This document shows positions 26,901 through 34,729 of a stretch of 64,000 nt of DNA, piece after piece. The stretch's first letter is position 1, and each line of letters begins with the position of its first letter. The DNA comes from Biomphalaria glabrata (Eukaryota; Mollusca; Gastropoda; Planorbidae), in NCBI RefSeq assembly GCF_947242115.1, contig NC_074726.1:21169325-21233324 (forward strand). Direction: 5' to 3'. The position numbers and the translations under genes are program-made. The notes under the pieces were generated by a model. That model was not told the origin of the DNA. It saw only the letters and a list, made by a program, of their open reading frames with translations, and did not search any database.

Positions 26901-29900
26901 GGACCAATAAAATTATCTAATCTTATCTTATAGAACATATTTAGATATAAACAAAATAACATACAGGAATTCTCATGGCACTCATTGCAGGAACAATGCC
27001 CTCAGTGATGGAACAATGAAATGATGTTTCCATTTGTTTTGTGCCAGATACTTTCTCTACTTTAAACAGACTTCTCACCTGATGAAGATATAGAACAGCA
27101 AATGTACCCATAATGCACCAAAACACAAAAATAATGTTTAAATGTATAAGTACTTTTCATTGGTCTTTATGTTGTCTTAAGAGATGACTTTGCCTCAATT
27201 TTTTTCCAGTAGAATATCACTGATTATTCCATAAAAAAAGTAGTATTATGATACACATATTGTCTTCAATTTGGGTTTGATTTCTTAAATATTAAGTTCC
27301 CCTTTCAGATCTTGTGATAGGGTAGATGATGTAAAGGTCACATGTTTCTGTGGCCAATGGTTAATAAGGGTGTCATGTGGCCAGTACAATGACCAATCAC
27401 CTTCACTTTTCCTCAACTAATGTCAGGTACCCATTAGAGCTGGGTGGACTCAGAGGCGCCTAAAGATCCTGATATAAAAAATTTCAGTTTTCACCAGGAT
27501 TGGACTCTGGACCTCCAGCTTGGAAACCAAGCGCTATACCGCTAAGCCACAGTGCCTCCTTTCTTAAATATTAGAATATTCTAAATTGCAGAGAACTTTT
27601 GAGCTTTAGTCCTGCTGGAAACTAGAACTTGAATGCAATACTTTATACACAAAACTATGACAAGGTATAGGACATCAGTACAGATAATCTAAGTTAGTTA
27701 TGAATAGTTTAGAACATATGGCTTTCATATGTGATCAGATATTGGGTCCAGTGGAACTGCTATCATCTACAGAAGAAAAGAAAAGACAAGTAACTGGTGC
27801 CTAAGCCAGTAAGCTTCAGGCAGGAGCCTTGGCTGGCTACCCACTTAGGAGAAGGAAAACTCTAAACCTATGCTGCCTTGCTGCTATACCCAAACAAGGA
27901 AAAAGCTTCTGCAGTCAACTTTGAGAAAAAAACATGAGTTGGTGAACCTTGGGCAGCTTGCCACAGACAGTGCTTCACCTAGGCAGAACCTACAACTGTA
28001 TTGGTATCTGCCTTTTTTTCTGAAACATCAGCTGCATAGAGAGGAAGAATTGCTTTGTGGGTGACGGTTACCAGTCATTTCATCCTCGGTCAATTGATCT
28101 ATGGCAGGGCTGGCGAACCTTTTTCAGTCCGAGTGCCAATTAATTTTAATATAAAAACAATGAAGATTGTTGCGTGCCCAGTAGGTCTACTAATGATGCC
28201 GCTATATAAAAGAAGTGCTACAGCCAGTAAGTCAACTGCATGTATAAAAACAGCTTAGTATCAATATTACTTGTTTATTCAATTTTATTATCCTGACCTA
28301 CAAATTTGAAGTCATAGGGCAGGTCAATCAATGTGACTTCTGCTGTTGTGTGGTAGACGATAACAGTTTGATATCTGGTGTATACCGTGTATTCTTCAAA
28401 AGTTACACACGCCGCACTTAGTTCATCGGTCAAGCAACTTCTGGCATCTGATTTAATATAATTCATTGTAGAAAATAAAGATTCGCATGAGTAAGTAGAC
28501 GAGAAAATTGACAGAATGGATGTTGCTACTTTTATCTGAGAATTAGGCAGGTCATTCCAAACTTGAAGAAACTCATTTTCTACTAATATCTGAGATTCTA
28601 ATGATCCATTTAACCGTTCACATTCAATTAATTCAAGTCGTATTCGTAATTCAATAAATTTCTGTCTCCAAATTGCGCTGGACTGAAACTCAACAAATTG
28701 CATTTCAAAACCCAACTGTGATTGGACTCATAATGACATTTTACTGATGATGTTCGACAAACAACACTTTCCAAACACATGGCACATAAGGCCTTGTTTT
28801 CTCTGTGAATCATTCCATATCTTTCAGTCCACCACTCTTGAAAAGGTCTGCCACTTCCTTCTTCTTCATTAAGTTTTCTTTTTTTTATTTTTGAGAATGA
28901 CATGTTATGGTAATTATTCTGATAAAAATGTATTGATGGCAATGCTAGCAATCGATGTAAGACCGACACGTTTTCAGTATCAACAAAATGGCAGAAGCTA
29001 AGGAGATCTGGTTCAAATACGAGATTTGTCTTGAAAAAAATTTATTATGCCCTATGCTCCCAAAATGAAACACAGTCATATGAAAAAATTATATGGAATA
29101 TGATCCACTAGTGCTTCTTCTATATTATTTACAGTTCTCGGAAATAATTGAACGTTATTAATTATGGTAATTTGAGATATCCGTAACTTTTCCAAAAAAA
29201 CAAATTTCTAAATATCCTCGTTGTCGCATGCAACACAAAATTGTTTTGCGTGCCACCTTGGGCACACATGCCATAGGTTCACCAGCCCTGATCTATGGTC
29301 ATTTCAAGAGATGAATTGACCAAGATGAAGTGACTGGGGATTAAATGACCAGTCACCATGGGTGACATCACTCTGATCAGGCTTTTCATGTGAAGGAATC
29401 CATAGCATAGCATATATGCATGTTAGAAATGTGTTAACACACCGGTTTACTACTTCTGTTACTTTTTTGAAGGCTCTAATTCAGTTAAAAAATAAGTCAG
29501 TATATTAAAAAGTATAAGAATTATGTCCCTTTATTAAGGTTGCATGCAAACAAAGAGTTTGATGTTGCAAAATTACCTACTTATGATTATTTGGAATTTT
29601 AAATATATGAAAAATTTTCAAATAAAGTTCTTGATGTTAGTTAATTTTTAAAAAAATGATTTTTTTAAATTCTTGTAGTTGTTCTGATTTGTAAAGACAA
29701 ATAAGTTATTTCTGTTGAAGACTTACTGGTGCTAAGTTGTGAAGCTCCACCCATTTGCCAACAGTGGTGGCTGCTGGAACATCTCCAAAGTCTAACACAG
29801 TCTCCACATCAAGAGATTTATTTGCATTGGCTGCTTCAGCATTAACACCAGATAGGCAAGCGAGAAGATGAGGAAATTTACCTGTTGAGATGCAATCATT

Positions 29901-32900
29901 AGAAAAAAATAAAATCAATCTATCCATGTAAAATGAGAAAACATTATTTTGAAGTGTCTTTAGAAAACATTTTCAACTATCTTAAGAACAATGCACATGA
30001 ATGACAAATGACATAGCTTACCAATGCCATAAAATATAGTTGGTCTTGAAAACTCATACTCTGTGCCAAATTCGCAAATAGCTGTTACTTCATAAACATA
30101 AGCACACTATAAAAAGAAGAATAAGTGAAGCCAAAATATATTTTCTCTGTATTGACACTAGGGAAGCACAGGATAGTACTTTTTGATATTCGGCTGGAGC
30201 TGAATATTGCCGAATAGTAAAATATGATTTCATGTCTTGAAAATAGCTTGTGTTTGTTGAACATTTTGCAAAACTGTTCAATAAAATACCTATATTCATA
30301 TTATTCTTTTTTTTTCTTTTATATACCTTATTGTTTTAAACCATGTTACTGATTGATGAATTAAAGCTTAACAGTATCTACAAACAGATAGGCCTAATTA
30401 ACTAATCTGTGTAGCATGAGTGTGTGTTTATGTATGAGGCCACCAACTGTAAAGGGTGTGTGGGGGAGGGTCAATGTAAAATATGTAAGTATATATTTTA
30501 CTAGTTACTAATGTAAATCTCTCAAAAGTAAAGTGCAATCTGGCTTGTATAGTGGGTGGCTGTATGTATTCATGAATTTCAGACCAACAACTGATCACCA
30601 GGCTTGTAATTTAAAGTCCAAGGACCGGTTCTGGTTCAAGGGCTTAATACTGATACACCTTCCTTAATTGTTACTGATTTTATCGCCGTTTCTGTATCTG
30701 TTACAAAAGTGCAGGATAGTAAGCATATGGGTGTCAGGTGTGTAAAAAGTCAACCTGGCCTGATACATAGTGGCTAAGTACGCATTGTACTTAAAAAAAA
30801 ACAATAATAATGAGGAGTTACTTGACACTCTCAAATTATTAAGAATATCGTTATCAAATCAAGACACTTAACACAGGAGTAATATTCAAGTTAACACGTT
30901 AGATAAAGTAAATCAACTGTAATATTTATTTACAGTGTAGTATGATTTCTTAGCATGGTGTGTTTTTCCATTCTGGCTAAAAAATGTGTCAATGTCTATC
31001 AATAAATTGAGTGTCAAGGAAAAAATTAATTAATTAAGGAGTAGGGGGTGTTTAGCTCTCCCTATAAAGATAGGCTTGGCCGTGTCTTTTACGCTAATAT
31101 ACACAAATCTGAGCCTTGTAGTTTTTTCTACAAAATAATTAGTTACTGGCTTAATGGGCTATGAAATTGGTTTGTGTTCTGAGTAGCAAAAGGTCACTCG
31201 TTTAGGTGTGTGATCTTTAGTCCAGCTTTATAATTGAGATTTATATCCAAGTAAGCAAAGTAGGCATTGGTGAAGAGGAGTGGCCTGTAGTCCAGCCACG
31301 TGATTGTGATTAAGCAAACTCATTGTCCGGTTACCCCATTAGAGGTGTGGCTAAAAGTCCAGCCCCTAATTAAGATTAGCTAAGTAAACAAACTCCTTTC
31401 CCTTGTGTGACCTCTAGAGAGTACCTACGTCCATTGTATTTGACTTGTGGTCACCTGTCTATCAAGGAACTCAATGTGATGGACTAAACTAATAAAAGGG
31501 GGTGGGAGTTGTTCATCTCTACCCTTGTTACCTGTGTAGAGATGTGGCTTGAAGTCCAGCCCCCTAATAACTCAATATTATGGACTAAACAAACAAAAGA
31601 AGGTGGGGGCTGTTCATCTCTACCTCTGGAGAATGGAGAAATACCCGCACATCTAGACAGATGTCTGGTCAGCGTGACAGAGTTAAAGAATATTAAATGG
31701 TAACTACCCCACTCAAAGGCCGAAGCCGAATTTCACAGAATAGTGAAAAATTGCTGAATATTTGGCCGAAGCCAGAGCGACTATCCGGTACACCCCTAAC
31801 TGACACAAGTAAATCAGTTTTACATTAAAAAAACTATTTGTATTACAAACAAGATTTTTCCCACTGGCTATCAGTTCTCACACCTGAACAATAATAAAAA
31901 AAAAATTTCCAAAATTCTAGCACCTTCAAAACATGGATTCAAACCTGATCTCTACCTTCCCCCTAGTCATGCTGTTGCCAATGTATGTTCATTAAAATTT
32001 ATTTGATAACTCAAAGTTAATATTGTATGCATATAAACTGTTTAGACTTGAATAAAAATATTTACATATATTTGGTGTTTTTTTTTATGAAACCCTTAAA
32101 CATTTTAAACATTAAAAGTTAAAGAGTTTTGTATTTTGTAAAATCAATTCAACAACCTAATACAAAACTTACCTCAGGTTTAAAAGTAGCCTTGAACTGG
32201 ACACTACTACCTTTTGCAAGAACAGCTTCAACAGGTTCAATGACAAAAGGACTTTGAACATCCCACAACAAACAGGTATCTAGATCACTACATTAACATA
32301 TACAAGAAAAAAATATCATCTTGAAAAAACAATTATAGAGGGTTACAATTTTTCTTTTTGTATGTATAAAGGTCTTAAGTAAAGGTGAAGGCTTACAATG
32401 AGGTTAAGAACATTGTAATGCTATTTAATGGCTTTGTAATTACCCTGTGTTGTAAACATCAAAGGAAATGGAGACAGAATCTCTAACAGCACACATCTGG
32501 AAGTCCAAATTGACTGGAATGCTAATATCTGTTGCAGGCAAAACTGCTTTGAGAATCACAGAAAAGTTTTTTCCATCCTGGCAACACAAAATATTCAGCC
32601 ATTATAAAGAAAAGGGATAAGGTACAAAGGAAAGCACCAAACCCTTAAGGGACAAAGATTAGTAATTTAATGCTCAAGAAAAATAAAGTTTAGTAAAACA
32701 TCTACAATTTTAAAGAAATTACCTTCAAAGTAAAAGTTATTTTATCATTATACACAATATTCTCCAAAGGTCTGAATGCAATAAGTATTGAATGACTAGC
32801 TCCAGAGCTAAGAAAAATAGGCTTTGGAAAATCTACTGCAAAAAATCTTGTTTCAGGTGCTCTGTGAAAAAAATAGCAAGCTTTTTTTATGTGTGTGAAT

Positions 32901-34421
32901 GTGCATTCATCTCTAAGTTTACTTTTCAAATAGCATTGTACAGTATAACAAAAAAAAAAAGCTAAATATGAAATGTGGCATTCAAATCATGAATGATTAA
33001 TTGTCAGGAAGAGCAATCTTTTCAGAAAATGAAATAAGAAAATTTTTAAAATACTTTTTAACAAACAAAGCTAATATTAAACATACTTGTATCAATTAGT
33101 TTGGATAAGTTAACTAATTAAATTTGTTATAGATCTAAACTAAGAATAAAAAAACATTTATACAGATAAAAAAAAGGGGGTAATGACCTGAATTCGAACT
33201 CATGGCTCAAGCCTTCTCAGGCTTCTCAAGCCAACATGGTAACCACTCTGACAGTGGAGAGCTTATGAACATGGAAGATTGTATAGTTATCTATTATTTC
33301 TATAATCTCATCCTATTTTTTCAGGTTTGTATTCACTAACACTCAGACAATGCCCTATAAAGAGGATTAATTCAGCATATACCACCACTTCAGTCAATTA
33401 CATTTTTTTCCCTTGTTCAAGATACCAAACAAAATAATTAATTACCAATAGATAATTAACTTATTGGTTAATTTTTTTTTTATTGATTCTTGTGTTTAAG
33501 GTAAAAGAAATAATTGTGCAAAATTTCGGCTCGATCCGAGATTGGGTGTGGGAGAAATAATGCGTACAAACATTTTTACTAGATAAAGAGACAGACAGCA
33601 TAACGGAGTGAGTTGATATAAGTTTTGTAATAAATACATTAGTGAGCATTATTGTATACTTTAAAATTAGCTAATACATGATAGTTATCATTTGAAAACA
33701 CTACAACTTAGAAAATTTAAACAGATCTAAACAAAATCTAATTTTTAACAAACTTTATAAAAAAAACTTAAAATGAATCTTAGATCAAGAAGGATATTTC
33801 AATACCTAGAAACCCTTTCTTCTTTTAAATTACAGAGTTTCCTTCCAAACCAATATATCTGTTAACTAGTATGTTAATGCATGTTAATAAGAGTCTTAAA
33901 CTCTGCAAAGTCATTGTTTTCTTGGCTGATTCAGGCAACCTATTCTATGTTCTAGTGGCATAAGGGAAAAATAAGCCCTTTGTCCTAGCATACAGAATAA
34001 GAAATATACCTTTATCTGTGTATTTCTCAGTATTTTATTAGGTTTTCTTTTTTTACTTGTAAATTATGATTCAGTGTTTTATGTATTATTGCTACTTTAC
34101 TAAAGTGTTTCTAAAATGATTGATTTTACAAATGACCTACCTGTAAGTTAACTTCATAGTTTTACCACTCAAATTTTTTATCACAAGTGTCTTGGTGTAC
34201 TCAGAACTATGTTGCCATGCTTTCCAAACAATCTTGTCTAAGACTTCAATGCCAAAATAGTTCACCTTGTCGGAGACCAAAGGATTTATTGGAGACATGC
34301 TGGGAGGTGTGTTGGTTTCCATTTTGATGTTATCTGAGACAACATGCAAAGCTTGTTGTGTAGTGATGTCTAAAGTAGGCATTATTGGTTTTGAAATGTA
34401 CACTCTGTGAATATGATACAT
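739..34421 (-). CDS. CFAP65: Cilia- and flagella-associated protein 65, 36 coding exons, 3' end probably off the left edge
   Basis: Thirty-six minus-strand exons, all with AG/GT borders and uninterrupted phase, give about 1,503 codons: 34421-34141, 32861-32723, 32577-32444, 32287-32173, 30106-30022, 29881-29727, 27078-26965, 25063-24955, 24371-24256, 23833-23684, 23412-23284, 23137-23057, 21402-21319, 20180-20100, 19929-19875, 19744-19659, 19093-18967, 18179-17966, 17184-17043, 15680-15541, 14972-14888, 14141-13983, 12623-12476, 11724-11596, 10725-10590, 10215-10147, 9246-9112, 7960-7876, 7127-6969, 6010-5900, 5799-5722, 4659-4546, 4185-4027, 1848-1705, 1514-1398, 882-739. The product follows vertebrate CFAP65 (remembered, not searched) along its length, for example [50 protein letters not shown] and [12 protein letters not shown]. 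Family knowledge: CFAP65 is built of ASH/PapD-like beta-sandwich repeats, belongs to the C2a projection of the central apparatus with CFAP70 and MYCBPAP, and its loss causes sperm flagellar malformation. The start (34421, or an in-frame Met at 34382) is uncertain. After exon 36 the frame reads five more codons to a stop at 727, or splices at GTG|GTAAAC; the vertebrate protein has several hundred further residues, so splicing off the edge is likelier. Confidence 0.93.
2365..2530 (+). mobile_element. LINE 3' end fragment, 'LQGTVPGK' family, copy B
   Basis: Shares 'ttcagggaacagtaccagga' and 'gaagaagaggcagagaaag' with copies at 6325 and 55140, with an internal deletion after 2480. Non-coding debris in CFAP65 intron 33. 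Confidence 0.65.
2990..3640. repeat. Diffuse internally repetitive segment (family 4?)
   Basis: Irregular repeats of 'atagaactgag(a/c)', 'agaattcag(g/a)', G-runs and 'ataaa' words; a similar mixture lies at 22480-22990. CFAP65 intron 33. Too degenerate to classify; possibly an old tandem array. Confidence 0.35.
4318..4520 (+). repeat. Degenerate ~16-bp tandem repeat (AAATGATTGAGACATG)n
   Basis: Multiple imperfect copies of AAATGATTGAGACATG and GAAACCTT-containing variants. In CFAP65 intron 32, ending about 25 bp short of exon 32. Confidence 0.85.
4730..5010 (-). mobile_element. tRNA-derived SINE (family 1), nearly full length
   Basis: On the minus strand it starts with a tRNA-like head containing the A-box region 'agtggtaaagtgctta' and B-box-like 'agttcaaatcctggtgaaga', then the body 'ctctaatgggtacctggc', 'ggttggtcattgtgctggcc' and 'tcatctatcc...ggtctgaaaggggaact'. 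Same family as ten other copies listed here. CFAP65 intron 31. Confidence 0.85.
5460..5660 (+). mobile_element. SINE family 1, head-truncated
   Basis: Body from 'agggcaccactgagtc' through 'ggttggtcattgtgctggcc' to 'gatcacaaggtctg'. CFAP65 intron 31, between exons 31 and 32. Confidence 0.8.
6325..6580 (+). mobile_element. LINE 3' end fragment, 'LQGTVPGK' family, copy A
   Basis: Read across frames, it encodes the C-terminal end of a non-LTR retrotransposon: [26 protein letters not shown], then SNRLRD near 6530, ending in (GGTAAA)n. Related copies are at 2365-2525 (+), 55040-55350 (+) and 20430-20990 (-). It is in CFAP65 intron 29. Confidence 0.75.
7508..7725 (+). mobile_element. SINE family 1, head-truncated
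   Basis: Begins within the B-box ('atcctggtgaagactgag') and runs to 'ggtttgaaagggaaacttta'. It follows an (ATT)n stretch. CFAP65 intron 28. Confidence 0.85.
8424..8695 (+). mobile_element. SINE family 1, degenerate
   Basis: Head remnant 'ggcatggagtcttagtggtaaa' and body 'ttaggacacccctgagtcca', 'ggcagttggtcattgg' with a ~60-bp insertion between. CFAP65 intron 27. Confidence 0.72.
9343..9435. repeat. (TA)n microsatellite preceded by poly-A
   Basis: About 42 uninterrupted TA dinucleotides follow a 14-A run. In CFAP65 intron 26, close to exon 27. Confidence 0.98.
10794..10872 (-). pseudogene. Partial duplicate of CFAP65 exon 25 (exon relic)
   Basis: This block repeats the acceptor and first ~45 bases of exon 25 (10725 downward): 'acagtaagtg', 'catga(a/g)ctgaag' and flanking intron words 'tcactctggaagcaaaaat' vs 'tcacctggtgatcaaaat'. 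In the exon phase it reads [15 protein letters not shown] against the real [14 protein letters not shown]. It has a usable-looking acceptor (CTCTTCAG) but no GT donor where the copy ends (GGAGATAAG), so it is probably not spliced as an exon. Confidence 0.65.
11097..11390 (+). mobile_element. SINE family 1, full length
   Basis: Head 'aaggaggcatagtggctgag' 'tggtaaagtgcttggcttg' and B-box 'caggtttgaat', then full body to 'ggtctgaaagggaaactttt'. CFAP65 intron 24. Confidence 0.87.
13122..13365 (+). mobile_element. tRNA-derived SINE (family 2), copy 1
   Basis: tRNA-like head 'gcatggtcgagaggctaagt' 'gcgcttgaacttgg', B-box 'aggttcgacgctcgactc', body 'gcgcctaaaggcagcacgga' and 'tccataaatgagattggacc', end 'gcgcaatataaaagcc'. 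Unrelated in body to family 1. CFAP65 intron 22/23 region. Confidence 0.75.
13545..13820 (+). mobile_element. SINE family 1, diverged full-length copy
   Basis: Head 'tgactgaatgatagagcttg' and B-box 'agtttgaatcc', body 'ggtggtctttgtgctggtca', end 'gacaaggtctgaaatgggta'. CFAP65 intron 22. Confidence 0.78.
15097..15255 (+). repeat. 39-bp tandem repeat, 4 copies, derived from a SINE-like body
   Basis: Unit CTGTCCTGCAGGAGGTTTG followed by '(g/c)ctccactaccatcccc'. The phrase upstream ('tttgaacccagcctacaacc') and 'ctgcaggaggtttg' also occur at 20370-20430 and 20740-20760, so the array grew from part of a dispersed element. In CFAP65 intron 20. Confidence 0.88.
16183..16575 (+). repeat. 31-bp minisatellite, about 13 copies
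   Basis: Unit is CAATCTCACTCTCTAACCAA followed by CTTACTCTAAT; substitutions ACTAACT/ATTAACT/ACTTACT mark variant units. In CFAP65 intron 19. Confidence 0.93.
17043..24371 (-). CDS. CFAP65: CFAP65 exons 9-19 (middle region)
   Basis: Eleven exons of 55-214 bases. Readable landmarks are [20 protein letters not shown] (exon 9), [20 protein letters not shown] (10), [20 protein letters not shown] (11; the [12 protein letters not shown] run is strongly family-like), a short linker exon [18 protein letters not shown] (12), [20 protein letters not shown] (14), [18 protein letters not shown] (15), [15 protein letters not shown] (16), [20 protein letters not shown] (17), the longest exon 18 with [20 protein letters not shown], and exon 19 with [20 protein letters not shown]. 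Repeats of the form 'DFG.V...(x)n..NTG....Y' are the ASH/PapD signature. Exon 9 ends with the unusual donor GTTCAT. All eleven phases join without a break. Confidence 0.9.
17262..17570 (+). repeat. Dispersed repeat (family 3), copy 1
   Basis: 'aatgacctgaattcaaagtc' then 'atggctcaagccaacat', 'ttcaagataccaaacaaaac', 'aaggtaaaagaaataattgt'. The same order of words is at 33174-33645 (+) and, reversed, at 43205-43460, 54725-54925 and 59425-59690. The class is unknown; no TIR or tRNA head was seen. Confidence 0.72.
18715..18857 (+). repeat. 36-bp tandem repeat, 4 copies
   Basis: Unit TTGAAACTAGCAGACTTGAT then AAAGGTCCTTTTACTT, nearly identical in all four copies, so recent expansion. In CFAP65 intron 17. 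Both strands show open frames through it that are not genes. Confidence 0.93.
19208..19415 (+). mobile_element. SINE (family 2), copy 2, head-degraded
   Basis: Collinear with 13170-13365: 'gaaggggactcaagtttgca', 'ggccgaaaggcagagcagaa', 'tctataaatgagattagaat', 'tgccttacaaaagcaa'. CFAP65 intron 16. Confidence 0.7.
20678..20760 (+). repeat. Left arm of an ~83-bp inverted repeat
   Basis: Sequence from CATTTGATGGTCTTAATGGT to TTCTGCAGGAGGTTTGGG is found as its reverse complement at 21181-21267, with a 420-bp spacer and only a few differences plus a C/G-run length change. Confidence 0.88.
20944..20974 (+). repeat. Poly-A tract, about 30 bases
   Basis: Uninterrupted A run inside the LINE-derived block of CFAP65 intron 13; may be the tail of an inserted retrosequence. 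Confidence 0.95.
21181..21267 (-). repeat. Right arm of the inverted repeat
   Basis: Reverse complement of 20678-20760 (CCCAAACCTTCTGCAGAATA ... GACCATCAAATG); contains a 13-14 base G run. In CFAP65 intron 13, about 50 bp from exon 13. Confidence 0.88.
22330..22990. repeat. Diffuse internally repetitive segment, similar to 2990-3640
   Basis: Shares 'gaattcaagagcag', 'ttggatattaaattgagaag' and 'gttagagattgg' style words with 3120-3210. CFAP65 intron 12. Confidence 0.35.
24385..24715 (+). repeat. ~30-bp minisatellite, about 11 copies
   Basis: Unit ACATGACATCATGACTGATA then TTTAAAAAA, with A-run length and T/C differences between units. In CFAP65 intron 8. Confidence 0.92.
24955..34421 (-). 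CDS. CFAP65: CFAP65 exons 1-8 (N-terminal ASH-like domains)
   Basis: Exon 1 carries a poorly conserved Ser/Pro/Thr-rich leader of roughly 55 residues, then the conserved opening [16 protein letters not shown] and [13 protein letters not shown], which runs through an AG|A split codon into exon 2 ([16 protein letters not shown]). Exons 2-4 continue beta-sandwich repeats with the family pattern of fixed-spacing Gly, Pro and aromatic residues ([27 protein letters not shown]). Exons 5-8 continue with [39 protein letters not shown] and [13 protein letters not shown]. Introns 4, 6 and 7 are the most heavily invaded part of the gene (two hAT elements, a MITE and a solo LTR). The initiator is the weakest call: the bases before GTGTACATT also resemble a 3' splice site (TTCACAG), so a further upstream exon could hold the true start. 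Confidence 0.88.
25149..25367. mobile_element. TTAA-flanked MITE (piggyBac-like), copy 1
   Basis: The element is 219 bp, bounded by TTAA at 25145-25148 and 25368-25371, with inverted ends CTCTTTCTCTC / GAGAGAAAGAG. A second copy at 47497-47710 has the same ends and the same interior order (GATGATACCA..ATT, TTTGACCCC, AATTTGTGTTATATAAAAA, GGAAAATAATTACGGAGAGA). TTAA target duplication is the hallmark of piggyBac-type elements. No coding capacity. In CFAP65 intron 7. Confidence 0.78.
25628..26191. mobile_element. Solo LTR of an LTR retrotransposon (fossil)
   Basis: A 564-bp segment begins TGTCGGTG and ends CCCTGACA (TG...CA with short imperfect inverted ends) and is flanked by the 5-bp direct duplication TCAGC at 25623-25627 and 26192-26196. 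It is less AT-rich than its surroundings and has no open frame, as expected of a lone long terminal repeat. The parent family is not known. The intact duplication suggests a moderate age. In CFAP65 intron 7. Confidence 0.72.
26349..26443 (+). repeat. 32-bp tandem repeat, 3 copies
   Basis: GTAAACATGTCCACTCAAAG then ACACATTGTGTTA, three nearly identical copies. In CFAP65 intron 7. Confidence 0.92.
26825..26937 (+). mobile_element. Short LINE 3' tail, same family as 44806-45190
   Basis: 'gttatgatagtaatgctgag' and 'caattgtagtcaaactgaat' match the reverse of 44845-44900, and it ends in the same 'atcttatcttat' tail. In CFAP65 intron 7 immediately next to exon 7. Confidence 0.65.
27296..27562 (-). 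mobile_element. SINE family 1, full length
   Basis: The minus strand begins 'aggaggcactgtggcttagc' 'ggtatagcgcttgg' with B-box-like 'agtccaatcctggtgaa' and ends 'cacaagatctgaaaggggaa'. CFAP65 intron 6. Confidence 0.86.
28275..28715 (-). pseudogene. hAT transposase C-terminal fragment (dimerisation domain)
   Basis: An open frame of 146 codons contains [18 protein letters not shown] and the hAT C-terminal dimerisation signature [20 protein letters not shown], followed by TDELSAACV. In complete hAT transposases this region follows the RNase H-like catalytic core, which is absent here. It is open across its length but without the catalytic part it cannot act as a transposase. Confidence 0.88.
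28716..28906 (-). pseudogene. hAT transposase N-terminal fragment (BED-like zinc finger)
   Basis: The minus-strand reading starting at [16 protein letters not shown] contains [20 protein letters not shown], then AMCLESVVC and CHYESNHSW. The CxxC (CAMC)...H...H pattern is the N-terminal zinc-binding domain typical of GTF2IRD2/ZBED-like hAT transposases. Coding similarity stops at the internal deletion junction around 28715, where the frame changes. Confidence 0.8.
30159..31798. mobile_element. Second hAT-type element, non-autonomous, about 1.64 kb
   Basis: Termini are imperfect inverted repeats: TAGGGAAGCACAGGATAGT at the left and, on the opposite strand at the right, TAGGGGTGTACCGGATAGT; both continue into similar GAATATT/GCCGAA-rich sequence. 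Flanks are ATTGACAC (30151-30158) and ACTGACAC (31799-31806), an 8-bp duplication with one mismatch, consistent with an older hAT insertion. Inside there is no transposase similarity; 31440-31640 contains an imperfect internal duplication around 'ggactaaac...ggtggg..tgttcatctctacc'. It lies in CFAP65 intron 4. Confidence 0.8.
33174..33645 (+). repeat. Dispersed repeat (family 3), copy 2, longest
   Basis: Runs from 'gggggtaatgacctgaattc' through 'ataattgtgcaaaatttcgg', 'gagattgggtgtgggagaaa' to 'gacagacagcataacggagt' 'gagttgatataag'. CFAP65 intron 1. Confidence 0.75.
33865..34135 (-). mobile_element. LINE 3' end fragment, same 'SLNLESL' family
   Basis: Shares 'tcttggctgattcaggcaac', 'cctttatctgtg' and 'agtattttattaggtttt' with 58440-58590 and 60760-60890. 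Frame heavily broken. It abuts CFAP65 exon 1 on the intron side. Confidence 0.7.
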
Positions 34422-34729
34422 TCATTTTATAATATATCATTAAAATTTTACTCAAGATTTTCAATCATCAAATCAATTCAAGGTGAAAATAAAAACAAAA
34501 AGTGTACAGTATAGAATATTATTTACAAAACTTTACTGATTCCAGTTAGGCATACTGTATAAATTGGTAGAGTAAAACTTCCCATTGAAGGCCTCTTTTG
34601 AAAAATGTTATGCACACTGTCTATCACTAAGGTCACAAGGCTACTACCACTAGGTAGCGTACCATTCTCTGTATTATAATATATATGTAAATAGACCTAT
34701 AAATTATTATACTTTGTCAAATTTGTACT

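Larger units (their letters stand above)
28105..29290 (-). mobile_element. hAT DNA transposon, internally deleted, with TIRs and 8-bp TSD
   Basis: The element starts CAGGGCTGGCGAACCT and ends with the inverted counterpart AGGTTCACCAGCCCTG, and is flanked by perfect 8-bp duplications ATCTATGG at 28097-28104 and 29291-29298, which is diagnostic for hAT insertion. Length is 1,186 bp. It encodes two pieces on the minus strand (separate entries): an N-terminal BED-like zinc-finger part and the C-terminal dimerisation part. The catalytic DDE core between them is missing, so this is a non-autonomous deletion derivative. It lies in CFAP65 intron 6. Confidence 0.93.

Noticed and set aside
27870-28258. 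Two plus-strand open frames around 27.9-28.25 kb
   Set aside because: They lie on the strand opposite CFAP65 and the second crosses the left end of the hAT element; no domain is recognisable.
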